NCBI GenBank assembly: GCA_030674155.1
Contig: CM060342.1
Span: 7,746,092-7,788,591, forward strand
Direction: 5' to 3'
Source: Stramonita haemastoma
Taxonomy: Eukaryota; Mollusca; Gastropoda; Neogastropoda; Muricidae
Length of the DNA stretch: 42,500 bases
The first letter of the stretch is position 1. Each line of letters begins with the position of its first letter. Position numbers and translations under genes: made by a program. Shown here one piece after another: positions 13,871 through 24,942 of the stretch. The notes below the pieces were generated by a model that was given only the letters and a program-made list of their open reading frames with translations, had not been told where the DNA came from and searched no databases.

Positions 13871-14435
13871 AACCCCCCCCCCCCCCCACCCTCCCCCTGA
13901 AAAAAATGAAAGAAAAATCAAATCTTTTGTGATCCCTTAAAAAAAAAAAAACGGTTTTAAAAAGTAGAACACAGCAAGCCTAAAGCCAATGACTTTTTTT
14001 TTTTTTTTTTTACAGAATAAAAATAAACTTCCACTGTACCAAGAAAAGAATTTTTTTTTTTTAAACAACAAGGTTTTAACCTGTTATTTTTATGTTTAAA
14101 TACAGAACACATTCTTTAATAAACTTGTGTGATCTTGAATAATTTTGCCTAACTATCTACCAGTCGTTAATAATATTCATCAAGCTCAAAGCGTTATAGG
14201 AGCGAAAAATGTGCACACTTCAAATTAGCAAAGCAAGCAAAGAGAGAGAAAGAGAAAGAGAAGGAGATTATATGAAGCACAGACATACACACACACACAC
14301 AATAAATATTACAAGAAAAACCAAAAGCACACTGATACACACACACTACAGTCAATGATTAAATTATAGGATCCCAAAATTGATACTTTTTATGTGAAAA
14401 AAAAAAAGGCAAAAAAAGAGCAAAAATCCCTTCCC
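13871..14435. other. AT-rich intron, no gene seen
   Basis: Homopolymer C, A and T tracts and single-copy AT-rich DNA. Nothing codes here as far as I can see. Confidence 0.6.
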
Positions 14436-14436
14436 C

Positions 14437-14600
<164 letters not shown>

Positions 14601-15135
14601 TAGAGTAACAATTCAAAAATAAAAGAAAAAGAGACATTCCCTCTCTTTACTTTTTATGTCTCTCATCACTCCCCAACCATCCCCCTCCCTGAAGAAAACC
14701 AAACAAAACAAACACACCCCACCCCTGAAAAAAATTCCATCAAAGTCTGACCAGCGCATACAAAAGAACAGGCATGAGAGAGAGAGATTCAAGGCGCTGA
14801 CACACAATCCTTTTCAACCACACATTCAGCTGGACCGCTCAAACCTCAAACCTGTTTGCTCAGACAGACCTGTTAGTGTGAAATGAACAAACTGCTACCA
14901 AAAAACAAAAACAAACAAAAAAAAAGAATTTAAAGATATGGGTGAAGTGAAGATTTTTTTTTTTAATATTTATTATTTTTGTGTGTATGTGAAGTGAAGA
15001 TTGTTGTGAGTTCCCATCCAAAGTTTCAAAATCACAAAAAAAACGGCAAAAATATGTGCTTTGCGTAAATCTTTTTTTTTTATGACAAATATCCTGAACA
15101 CATTCGCTGCCATTCTGAATCACACTCAGTGAAAA

Positions 15136-15400
15136 GAAGAAAAGTGTAGCAGGATGGTTAAGACATTTGCCTGCCAACAAGTAAACCATGATGTTCTGGG
15201 TTCGACTCCTACCCTCACCCTTTCTTCCCAGTTTGACCAACAAAATCAAACTACATGTCAAAGTACTTCGGACAAGACTATAAACCGAGACCCCGTGTGT
15301 GAACACACAAAGAACATCTTGAACACACGCTTAAAAAACCTGTTCCGCCTTTTGGAAGAGCAGGTCATTGTGTGCTGGTAGGAATGGATGACCAAAACAA
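15136..15400 (+). mobile_element. tRNA-derived SINE
   Basis: Head TAGCAGGATGGTTAAGAC, B box GGGTTCGACTCC, body AGAACATCTTGAACACACGC and tail start AGGTCATTGTGTGCTGG. It lacks the last tail section. Confidence 0.8.
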
Positions 15401-15429
15401 AACCGAGCATGCATGTTGTGTTCAGACAC

Positions 15430-15547
15430 CACCCCCCAATTCAGAATGTGGCTACCTAAATGGGGGGGGGGGGGGGGGGACAGAGGGAACGGTGACATAT
15501 GCAAAAATCTCACTGTTGGTGAACCTCGAACCTCTAGCTGAAAAATG

Positions 15548-15550
<3 letters not shown>
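15430..15550 (+). repeat. Repeat family D, copy 3
   Basis: AATGTGGCTACCTAAATGG, a G run, then GGTGAACCTCGAACCTCTAG. Confidence 0.65.
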
Positions 15551-15586
<36 letters not shown>

Positions 15587-15587
15587 A

Positions 15588-15636
<49 letters not shown>

Positions 15637-15660
15637 ACCACTCACTCACTCACTCACTAA
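15549..15660. repeat. (CA)n microsatellite with ACTC end
   Basis: About 90 bp of CA broken by CACCAC, ending in (ACTC)n. Confidence 0.95.
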
Positions 15661-16224
15661 CTAAAAGCTACTTGCCAAAAGGAGTAAGTTCAAGTAAGGG
15701 AAACAGGGTAAAACAACTAAAAGCAAAACTTGCGACACTTGGAAAGTGGTTGAACCCCGCAGCTCGTAAAGTACTGTATAGTGTACACATGCCACTGTGT
15801 GACTGAAACATTCTAATTTAAAGATGGCAGTTTTGGGAAACAAAATGTATGTTAACGGCCGTGAAGACTTTTCCTGTCATATAACACTTTCCCACACAAC
15901 AGAATCACAACAGCAAAAAGCGTCCAGTGGTACAAAAGAGGTTAATCAATCAAAACTACAGGCTTTATTGCTTTACTGCCTCTGCCTAAAAATTTTCCGT
16001 GACTAAATATGCACTCTATATGCCTACATCCAGGAAAATTTCCAGGGTTTCCAACCGCATTAACAAGTCAGCTTCCCCCCTACTACAGTTAAAGGGAAAT
16101 AACTCCACAATTGGTGGAGATCACTGCTTTTGCTTGGCAACATCCAGCTGCAGAAACGTGGCAAAAACGATATTTTTTTAAAGCTCATATTTTGTGTTAT
16201 TTTGCATGACTGCTTAGACTGTTC

Positions 16225-16640
16225 TTGTTCAAAATGGCTGACTTCTCGTTGAACGCATCAATGATTTTACACAGCTAAAGAAGTGGCAAATGAAGTTTTA
16301 GATGATCCTGACAGTGATGAAAATGATCTTGTATGATTCACGAGATAGTGAAGATGGAAAAAAAAAATGAGTGAGATTTGCCTTGACTTATGTGTGAAAC
16401 TATTGAAATGGGGAGTACTTAGGATAGAGGTGATGAAGAAAGCGTATTTTCATCTATCTAAACAATTTTTTAATTATTTTGATGAACTGCATTACACTGT
16501 TCACTTGTTAAAGATCTACTTCTCGTCATGAAAGCACAATGATTTTAAAGTAAAGAATGTGCAAATGAAGTCTTAGCAATTACCTAATTGATGAAAAATG
16601 CAGTCTTGTATAAATTATGAGATTTAAAAATGGTAAAAAG
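16225..16640 (+). pseudogene. piggyBac transposase N-terminal relic, duplicated in tandem
   Basis: An ATG at 16232 opens a frame beginning MADFSLNASMILHS. Downstream, after a stop, the frame AKEVANEVLDDPDSDENDLV follows, then after a frameshift YDSRDSEDG. The acidic, serine-rich start resembles piggyBac-type transposases or domesticated derivatives. A more decayed version of the same stretch recurs at about 16515-16640. No catalytic domain is present. The piggyBac link is from sequence style only and needs a search. Confidence 0.45.
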
Positions 16641-16875
16641 AAAAACCAGGCAATTTTTTCCCTCATCTTTTTAATGCTTTGAAATACCCAGGCTACTCGA
16701 CAACCATAGAAATAGACTGAGAGTTTATTTTCACATCCTATCTAAAAATTTCAAAATATACTTTTGCAGAAATTGTCAGTCAACTACTTTATTGCTTTGA
16801 TAGCCACTATATATATGTCACATGAAAAAAAGTAAAAAAAATTGTTTGGTGCATTCCGACTGATTAGTGTGTGAG

Positions 16876-16878
<3 letters not shown>

Positions 16879-16939
<61 letters not shown>
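16879..16939. repeat. (AT)n microsatellite
   Basis: About 60 bp of pure AT repeat. Confidence 0.95.
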
Positions 16940-16948
<9 letters not shown>

Positions 16949-17830
16949 CTGTACTAATTCAGATGGTAATTTCTGAGTATAGGACATGATATAGAAAGTA
17001 CACATAAGATTTTATTCCCTGGCAAGTAGGGTGCACTTGCAGTCCAGCAGTTAAGAGGTTAAATCAAGCAGCTCGTCACTGAAAAAAAGGGTTAGATTTC
17101 CTTTCATACACTCAGGATCAAAGTTCAAAGATTGGAAAAACAAAACGATGGTAGAGACGAAAGCAAAACAAGAAACAGGTAACACACAATGCACTTTTTG
17201 TAATGCAACAAGAAAAAAAACAAAAAAAGCAAAAGGAAAAGCAAAGACAAGCTGGACTCCCACACACAGAGAGAAAGAGATGAACACAAAAGAGAGAGAG
17301 AAGAAAGAGGAGGAAAGGGGGGGGGATGGGGGATAAGGAGACAATGACAAAAAGCACTGAGAAAAATCGAATGAATAATATGAATTATGCACATTCTCGT
17401 GCAAGCATATCAGAATAAATGAAAGCCTACTCTTAAAAATGTTCAGTGTATCAGCACATTCAATTCTTTAGAACTCTTTTTTTTTTTGAATAATATTTTT
17501 TTTTTTAAAGATTACAAGTTGGCTTGATCTTAAATCTCCAACTATCACCATGTCAAGAATAATATTAGAAACACTAACTTTTAATTCAATATTGAATAAT
17601 CATTGGGGCTCTCTCTCTTCCCCTCCCCCCTCCCCCCCCCAAAACCCTCTAAAAAAAGCAAAAATTCATTTGATCACATTTAAGTTTGATCCTGAGAATG
17701 CACTTTACACTCTCTTGTTGCCATGGGTTCTTTTACACTCTTTGAATTGTTGAGAACAGTGTTAATGATATAGGTTTTAAGCTGCCAGAAATGAAGATGG
17801 TTGAGAATGTGAATCTCTCTGCTGTTCTTT
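16940..17830. other. AT-rich intron, no gene seen
   Basis: Single-copy AT-rich DNA with A-rich and GA-rich stretches. Open frames here are low in complexity and unconvincing. Confidence 0.6.
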
Positions 17831-17832
17831 AC

Positions 17833-17836
<4 letters not shown>

Positions 17837-17906
<70 letters not shown>

Positions 17907-18215
17907 CTGGGTGCATACATATATGTATGCATGCTTTTAAACATATGCACACTTATAAAGCCATTTACCACATACCCACATGCATGCATGCATGCATTCA
18001 AAACATGCATAACCCCTACCAAACACCCACACATATCCCCACACATACCCCCCCCCCCCCCCCCCCCCACACACACGCACACATTTCCACAAAAACATAC
18101 ATGCGAAACACTAAACACACATACACACACAAAAAAAACCCACACAACGGGGCACGGCTGCAAAACATGAACAAACACACACACACAATCTCAATAACAC
18201 ACAAGTAACACATAT
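17837..18215. repeat. CA-rich repeat
   Basis: A pure (CA)n block at 17837-17902 is followed by degenerate CA-rich and C-run sequence with ATGCATGCATGC near 17980. Confidence 0.85.
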
Positions 18216-19080
18216 CAACAAAACAACAACAAAGATGAATGAATTCATCACAGATTAACAAACACTCATCACAGACTTCAGGAATGAACACACATACTTT
18301 TAACAACCACCACAAGGAAACATATAATATAAAAAAACAACAACAAAGACAAAATCAAATTTCACATCTCACGTTCAATAACATACACACTCCATAAGAC
18401 CAGAAAACAACAACAAACAACAATCTCAATACACAACCACAAGTTTAAACACCACAAAACTAACAAAACTCAACATTTGATGCTATTGACTGCCAAAAGG
18501 TTAAACCACCAACCGTTAAAGACACCTTGTTGGGTTACCGCATGAACCCACAAAATTAACAACCCACAAAAGGTAAACTATACCACTAAGACTTACTAAC
18601 AACAAAACAAATAAGAAAAAATCAATCACAGATAAATGAACACATCACTCACTACCACAGATTTCAGGGAATGAACACATAGTCTCAGCACCACCACAAG
18701 TAAAATAACAACAAAACAACAACAAAGATAAATAAATTCACTCACAGATCAACATAACATAACACAATCACACACATATACAAACCAACAATAAACAACC
18801 AACAAAACAACAACAAAGATGAAGAAATTCATCACAGATCAATTAACAAACACTACCAACAGAATACATACCAACAAAAACCAACCCAACAAAACAACAA
18901 CAAAGATGAATAAATTCATCACAGATAAAAAACCACTACCCACAGAATAACATATTCACACAAAAAAAACAACAAAAAAACAACACAACGAATAAATTCA
19001 TCACAGATCAATTAACACAATTCAGAATAACACAGATACAACACACATAAATACAACAAACAAAACACAGATGAAAATCA
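18216..19080. repeat. AC-rich array with AACAACAACAAAGATGAATA module
   Basis: A strongly G-poor strand of about 860 bp. A module AACAACAACAAAGATGAATA followed by AATTCATCACAGATCAATTA recurs about seven times with irregular spacing (for example near 18225, 18713, 18807, 18895 and 18982). Confidence 0.75.
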
Positions 19081-19669
19081 TTAACCAAACACCACCACAA
19101 ATTTTCTTATACTCCCGAAAAAACAAGACCGAAAAAAGACAGCCCCCTCCCCCCCCCCAAAAAAAAATCAAACAAAAAAACAAGCAACTAACCAAATCTG
19201 CTCTCTACCACCACTCCATTCATAACCTTCTTCACATCAAAATGACCCAGCACAATACACAACCCACATCACAACACACCAAGTCAGTATATATTTATAA
19301 AAAATAAAATAAAATTCTAAAAAGAAAAAAAGAAAACCAGAACATATACACAAAAGCACCATTACCAGACCACAAAAAAAAGAAAAAAAATCTAAATCTC
19401 CACCACCACTATGCGATATTAAAAAAAGGAAAAAAAACAACCACCACCACCACACGCAAAAAAAAAAAAACAAAACAAAAAAAATACCCACCCCTACATC
19501 CCCACCACCCCACATCCCCACCAATCCACAAAAAAAAAAAAAAAATTTTTAAAAGGGGAAGTAAATGACAACACAGATCGGCAGCAGGGGCAGAGCACAG
19601 AGGAAGAAGGGGAGAGAAGCGGAGGACAATTAGTGGGTTGTTAGGAGGAGGAGGAGGAGGCATACATAC
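19081..19669. other. A- and CCA-rich intron
   Basis: A-rich and CCACCA-rich low complexity, then GAG repeats just beyond the donor of the candidate cassette exon. Confidence 0.6.
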
Positions 19670-19726
19670 AGGCGTTGGGCCCCTTCAGCAGTCTCACACA
19701 GGTAATTCTCCGTGTGTACCTCCAGA
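19670..19726 (-). CDS. Candidate 57-nt cassette exon of NF1
   Basis: The minus strand has a long pyrimidine tract ending TTTCTAG, then 57 nt without a stop, then a consensus donor GTATGT. The flanking introns are phase 2 (exon ends AG; next starts G). Inserting these 57 nt keeps the frame and would add 19 residues, changing SSS-R-DHK to SSS-S, LEVHTENYLCETAEGAQRL, DHK. All four needs are met: acceptor, donor, length divisible by three, and open in the one frame the phase allows. I do not recognise the peptide, and the human and fly proteins have no insert here. It would lengthen the Ras-GAP to Sec14 linker. A chance match is possible without transcript support. Confidence 0.55.
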
Positions 19727-19779
19727 CTAGAAAAAAACAGGAAGAAAGGAAGACACAGGCACGTGCTGTTAGCAAAAAA

Positions 19780-20340
19780 CTTTAATCCTTTTTTTTTTTT
19801 TTAGATATATATATATATATATATGGCAGACTGAGCTCACTGTGCAATAAAAAAAAAAAAAAAAAAAAGATACATTGCCAGCAACAAGGGGAAAAAAAGA
19901 GAAAAAAAAAGAAAAAAAAAAAAAAAAGAAGAAGGTGTGTAAATTGTTGAAGTGTACTGAGTAGTTTCCCCTTCATGGCAGCGGATTAATTAACATAAAT
20001 TATGTGCTCAGCTGATGCTGTCGTAGTAATATAAAGCGAAAATATAAAGTTCACTTTATAATAAAAAGATAAACAAAAAGAGAGTACTGACATCAAGACA
20101 GAACAAAAATGATATAAATTCAAAATGCACATTCATTCTGAAATACATACTGCAAGTACATAGCAATTTACTGATGTCTTTTTCCAATGCTTTGTGTTTT
20201 ATTTGAAGACCAAACCATCATTTATTTTGGGGGGGGTGTAAATATAGATTCTGTCATCATTTTGACATACAAAACAGTTTTGTAGACACTGATGTAATAT
20301 CTAAGCAAAATGATTTCAGACACGCTCGTACAAAATACCC
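19780..20340. other. AT-rich intron, no gene seen
   Basis: T and A tracts with an AT repeat near 19805, then single-copy AT-rich DNA. Confidence 0.6.
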
Positions 20341-20344
20341 GCAC

Positions 20345-20385
20345 ATGCGTGATGCACACACACACACCACACAATTTTTGGTATA

Positions 20386-20430
<45 letters not shown>

Positions 20431-20497
20431 ATCATTTGACACACACACACACCCACAATTTTTGGCACACACACCACACACCACAATTTTTGGCACA

Positions 20498-20528
<31 letters not shown>

Positions 20529-20570
20529 CACAACACACACACACACACACACACACACTCCCAACATCTA
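20345..20570. repeat. CA repeats with CAATTTTTGG spacers
   Basis: CA blocks alternate with a CAATTTTTGGCACACAC motif seen three to four times, forming a short compound array. Confidence 0.85.
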
Positions 20571-21415
20571 TAATCACATCTGGTCAGTTTGGTTGGGTTT
20601 TTTTCAACAGAGAAAAAAACCCAATCACCCTTAAAGATACATTAACTGTCCACAGAAACAAACAAGAAAGACTCATAGTATCCTAAAAAACTCAACAACC
20701 CCAAACCCCCCCCTCCCCCCCTCTCAAAACAACAAACATTTTGAAATGAAATGACAAGTATACCACACAAATATTACTGTATGAAATAAACTTCAGACAA
20801 AGCAAATATATAAACAACCATGCTCCTCCTTCCTTTTTCCTGTAAAAAGACATCGGCTGTAGACAGCCAATCAGAAGTAAAGCAACGTAATATCGCCCCT
20901 GACATACCATCAAACATCAAAGATGGCCTCAAAGTAAGCAACAACAACAACCAAAAAAAAAACAAAAAAAAAACCACACACAACTGCCACGAAATGCAAC
21001 AAGACTCAGAAGACAAGAAAAGAAGAAAAAAAAATCGATTTTACAGCTGACGTGAGAGCTGCGACACGCGTGTGAGTGTGTGAGCACAGACAGTGACCAT
21101 GCTGTGATGTGGCACGCTCAGAGTGAGAATCGGTTTCCTGTTAACTGACTACACAGTCATCTTCCAATGTGTACGATCCCCCCCCCCCCCCCCCCCCCCC
21201 CCCCAGTATTTTGGCCTTTTATATATATATAATATATATATATACCATGACTTGCGATAAATGACAATATACATATAAAACGTTTGTAAGTACAAAAACA
21301 AAAGGTCATACAAATAATGTTGGATGGGTTTGTTTGGTTTTTTTCTATCTTAAATGTTTTTATTCAGGTTTTGGTTGGGAAACTTTTATGCATATGACAT
21401 ACCAAAAGTTTTCTT
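20571..21415. other. AT-rich intron with a poly-C tract
   Basis: Mostly single-copy sequence. A run of about 26 C lies at 21179-21204, then an AT repeat. No gene is seen. Confidence 0.6.
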
Positions 21416-21420
21416 TAAAA

Positions 21421-21684
21421 CCCTCTTAGTCCCAAACCGGATTTGCCGGGATTTACACACAGTAGATTTCCATCACACAGTGACCTCCACTGATCGCTAC
21501 CATATGTCAAAGCTCTATCAGGCCAGAGGCACAGATCCTGCTGAGAGTCTGGAAGTAATTATAGCTGCTGGTATGTACTTACAAGGAGGAAAAGGCGAGC
21601 AAGCATGTGTGCCTGACCTGATTTCGTGATGGAATGCGAAATCTAGGGGCAATTTTTGTTCAGAGAATCCGAATGCAAAGAGGG
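21421..21684 (-). mobile_element. piggyBac-type MITE, copy 3 (264 bp)
   Basis: CCCTCTTAGTCCC at the left and AAGAGGG with TTAA at the right form imperfect inverted ends; the left flank is TTAAAA. The interior matches copies 1, 2 and 4. This copy lacks the internal minisatellite and probably reflects the basic element size. Confidence 0.8.
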
Positions 21685-21689
21685 TTAAA

Positions 21690-22900
21690 TAAAAAAAAAG
21701 TTAAGAAATTTACAGGTTCTAAGTGTATATTTTTTTTTTACATCTTCTCTCTCTTCTCTCTTTGACTTTTATGAGTGTGTTGTGTGGGTGTGTGTGTGTG
21801 TTGTGTGGTTGTGGGTGGTGTGTTGTGATCACTGTGGGCCAAAAAACATAATTAATTTTTACATCACTGGGGTTACATTCTTCCCTCAAGTTCACACTGT
21901 TATCACAAACTTTGTGTTGTTCATGAAAGTGGGGCATGTTTTGCAGAAACCATTCAATAAACAATTTACTTTTCAGTTAGTGAATCAGCGAAACTCTTGG
22001 ACACATGGCTGTTATTGAATTGTATAGTTTTTTTTTTATTTAAAGGCATACCAGATTTCCCAGTTATCAAATTCATGGCATTTTTCTCATAGAGTGTCAC
22101 CAATGTGGCACAATTTTTTTTTTTTTTTTTTTTTTTTTAATGTGTACAATCCTTTTGTTTGTTTGGTTTTTTTGTTTTTTTTATAAATTTTTTTGTCAAC
22201 AACTCTTTTTTTTTCCTATCCTCCTTTTATCTCATCATCCCCCCCCCCCCCCCCCCCAACCCCACACCTCTTTTTTTTTTGTGTGTGTGTGTGTGTATTT
22301 CTTGCTAAAACATATAACTTTCATCCGTTCACCTTAAAACTTTCTAAAACAAAGAAGAAACGTTCGATTAACGAAAAGACAAAAATTCTGATAAACGCTG
22401 AACAAAATCAACAACAACCAAAAAACAACAACAAAAACAAAAATCAACAAGCCAAAAAAAACAACTAAACCATGATAACACAAAAGATTTCTGTCAATAA
22501 GATGCGACCCCCCCCCCCCCCCCTCCAAATAAAACCCAACCAACCCGAAAAACATGACTAAATCAAAACAAACCCATTCTTCTTATCTCCAATCTCTTTC
22601 ACCTACACGTCCACCTTTAAAACACGGCAGCAAAATGTCACGGGAGGAGGTAACTTGCAGATTTAATAAGCAAGACGCATTAGTAAAAAGTAAGTCAGAC
22701 AACAACAGAAGAACAAAAAAAAAACAAAAACAAAAACAAAAAAAAGCTCATTCCGAAATATAAAATCAGATATGAAAGGTTGGGGTCAAAAATTCCATTC
22801 CTCGCACTACTAGTTTATCTAAAAGAGGTAGAGGAGGAGGAAGAGGAGGAAGATGTCAAAATATTAGCAAACGTCATGATGCAGAGAAGTAGTAGGGGGA
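21690..22900. other. AT-rich intron with T, C and A tracts
   Basis: Contains GT repeats near 21775 and a T run at 22112-22138. C runs lie at 22240 and 22507, with AAC-rich stretches. No supported gene. Confidence 0.6.
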
Positions 22901-23019
22901 GTGGTGGGTGAGGGGGGAAGAGGGGAGAGAGGGGAGGAGGGCAGGGAGAAGGGGAGAGAGAGAGAACTCGATGTCCAGAAGTCTCTAGAAAATGACAGAT
23001 TTGTAGTAGTGCATGCAAA

Positions 23020-23084
23020 GGGGGTAGGTAGGTAGGTAGGTAGGTAGACAAGATAGGTAGGTAGGTAGATTTAAAAAAAAAAAA

Positions 23085-23127
<43 letters not shown>

Positions 23128-23160
23128 TAGACAGGTAAGACAGACAGACAGGTAAGACCG
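23020..23160. repeat. (TAGG)n, poly-A and CAGA repeats
   Basis: TAGG repeats at 23026-23072, A tracts of about 50 bp at 23072-23125, then GACAGGTAAGAC-type repeats just past the donor of the exon at 23177. Confidence 0.9.
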
Positions 23161-23176
23161 ACAGGTAGAGTGGTAC

Positions 23177-23323
23177 CTGCTGCTGGACAGGTAGTCCCCG
23201 ATCTTCTCCTGGTTGTTCCACAGCAGGCGGTGCAGGGCCAGGACGTTGGTGTCGTTGATGAAGGACAGGTTGTGGTTGCCCGCGTCCAGCGTCTCGCAGT
23301 CTGAGGCAATCTCCGTGAAGAAC
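23177..23323 (-). CDS. NF1: NF1 exon: end of Ras-GAP domain
   Basis: This 147-nt exon completes a split arginine codon, then encodes FFTEIASDCETLDAGNHN, LSFINDTNVLALHRLLWNN and QEKIGDYLSSS, with two bases of the next arginine codon. The segment lies at the C-terminal end of the Ras-GAP region. The acceptor is TGTGCAG after a T-rich tract; the donor is GTACCA. Phase 2 at both ends agrees with both neighbours. Its flanks are rich in TAGG repeats and a poly-A run. Confidence 0.96.
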
Positions 23324-23345
23324 CTGCACAGGTAAAAAAAAAAAG

Positions 23346-23470
23346 GCTAAAGGTAAAGGTAAAGGTGTCCCCATAACCTAGGCGGTTGTAGGGGGAGCGA
23401 GGCATCAGAGACCTCAGCTTCTCTTAGGGGGGCCAGAATGTTGAGGGCGGCGCCTATCTCCTCTCCCTAT
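23346..23470 (-). mobile_element. tRNA/5S composite SINE, truncated copy
   Basis: 3' part only, with a (TAAAGG)n tail and the ACCTCAGCTTCTCTTAGGG segment. Confidence 0.7.
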
Positions 23471-23489
23471 AATATAGGTAAAAAAAAAA

Positions 23490-23660
23490 AAAAAGGTAAA
23501 GGTGTCCTGTAACCTATGTGGTTGTAGGGGAGCAAGGCATCACAGACCTCAGCTTCTCTAGGGGGCCAGCATGTTGAGGGTGGTGGCCCCATCTCCTCTC
23601 TCCCTCGCTGCTTTTACCTTCCCTGACCCTAAAGAGGGCAGGTACTTATTTACAGCTAGT
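23490..23660 (-). mobile_element. tRNA/5S composite SINE, second truncated copy
   Basis: Repeats the preceding element's 3' part (AAGGTAAAGGTGTCC to CTAAAGAGGGCAGGTAC) in tandem orientation. The tRNA/5S head is absent, and the next MITE copy follows. Confidence 0.7.
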
Positions 23661-23668
23661 ACAGTACA

Positions 23669-23870
23669 GTAGCAGCTATAATTACTTCCAGACTCACAGC
23701 AGGATTTGTACCTCTGGCCTGATAGAGCTTTGACATGTTGCAGCAATTAGTGATGGTCACAGCGTGATGGAAATCTACTGTGTGCAAATCCTGGCAAATC
23801 CCAGATCCGGATTCAGGGGAGGGGGGGCAATTATTCAATCCCGGCAAATCCTGGTTCGGGACTAAGAGGG
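23669..23870 (+). mobile_element. piggyBac-type MITE, copy 4 (truncated)
   Basis: Starts inside the element (AGCAGCTATAATTACTTCCA). It holds one unit of the ATTATTCAATCCCGG repeat and ends GACTAAGAGGG next to TTAA (23871-23874). Confidence 0.75.
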
Positions 23871-23933
23871 TTAAGGTAAATGGCTGGGTGCCCTGTTACT
23901 GTTAAAAAAACTCTTTTTAGAGGAAGGATGTTA

Positions 23934-24090
23934 ACCTTTTAACTGCACTGCTGACAAACAGCGTTCAGTGTCACAGAAACCGTCACCAGCAATGCTCAGT
24001 TGACGATCGCTGTTCGTCATGATTCAACGCTCTCTCTGTTTTATCCAGCTCGTGCCTGAGCAAAATACGATAGCAGTGAAAGGTTTAAAC
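23934..24090. mobile_element. Possible small MITE with TTAA-type ends
   Basis: The left end GTTAACCTTTTAACTGC and the right end GCAGTGAAAGGTTTAAAC are imperfect inverted repeats about 150 bp apart. Only one copy is seen, so this is tentative. Confidence 0.4.
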
Positions 24091-24128
24091 TGAAGAACTA
24101 ACATCCATGCTTGCTGAAGGTTTTTGTT

Positions 24129-24129
<1 letters not shown>

Positions 24130-24185
<56 letters not shown>

Positions 24186-24320
24186 TCATCATCACCATCC
24201 TCCTCCTCCTCCTCCTTATCATTACCCTCAACATCACCATCACCATTACAACTACCAACATCACCCTCACCACCTACTCAACTACCACCATCAACATCAA
24301 CATCAGTCCCATGACCTAGT
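24130..24320. repeat. (CAT)n microsatellite and degenerate extension
   Basis: About 55 bp of CAT is followed by CCT, ACCATC and similar triplets. Poly-His or poly-Ser frames here are artefacts of the repeat. Confidence 0.95.
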
Positions 24321-24940
24321 TAGTCACCAGGGGGACACAAAAGATGCATTAGTCGACAGTTTCCTCCAGGATGGGTTGTTTTCCATGTGCTAAATGCATC
24401 TTGCACTCAGGACCTTCGTTCATCGTCTCATCCGAAAGACTAGCACACTGACCACCACCATTCATGAGCTAACATATGGGAGAAAAGTCCAGCTTCTGAT
24501 AGGAAACCAAACTCACAAACCTGCAACCTCAACTTACAGATCCCGTTGTGGGGATATCGGGGCTTGTCAGTATAAATAGCATCCCCACATTCTGGAAATT
24601 CTGTGCTAGAAATTTCTTCTTTTCTATCTCTCTCTTTGTTTCTGCCTTGTTCCTTTCCTTCCTGTCACCTCCTTCTTGTCTGTTTTCTGCCTTCTTGGTC
24701 CATTCTCCTGTCTTTTATCCAGAAAGACTTAAAATGATAACAATTCTCTCTCATGCCAAAGTTGCATGCGCTGGGCCTGACTTGTCAGGCAGTCTGAGGC
24801 AGCATGATGCATTTCTGCTAATATGACAGACAACAATAGCTGCTGTCTGAGCATTCGACGACGAAGACGAAGGAAAAGCTTAAGCTGAGGGGAAAAAAAA
24901 ACAACAAAAAACCTATAAAAAAAAAAAAAAAGAGAAAAGA
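24321..24940. other. Intronic sequence, possible old SINE remnant
   Basis: Contains CGTCTCATCCGAAAGACTAG, similar to a stretch of the SINE body. Otherwise it is single-copy with T-rich segments. No gene is seen. Confidence 0.5.
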
Positions 24941-24942
24941 CC

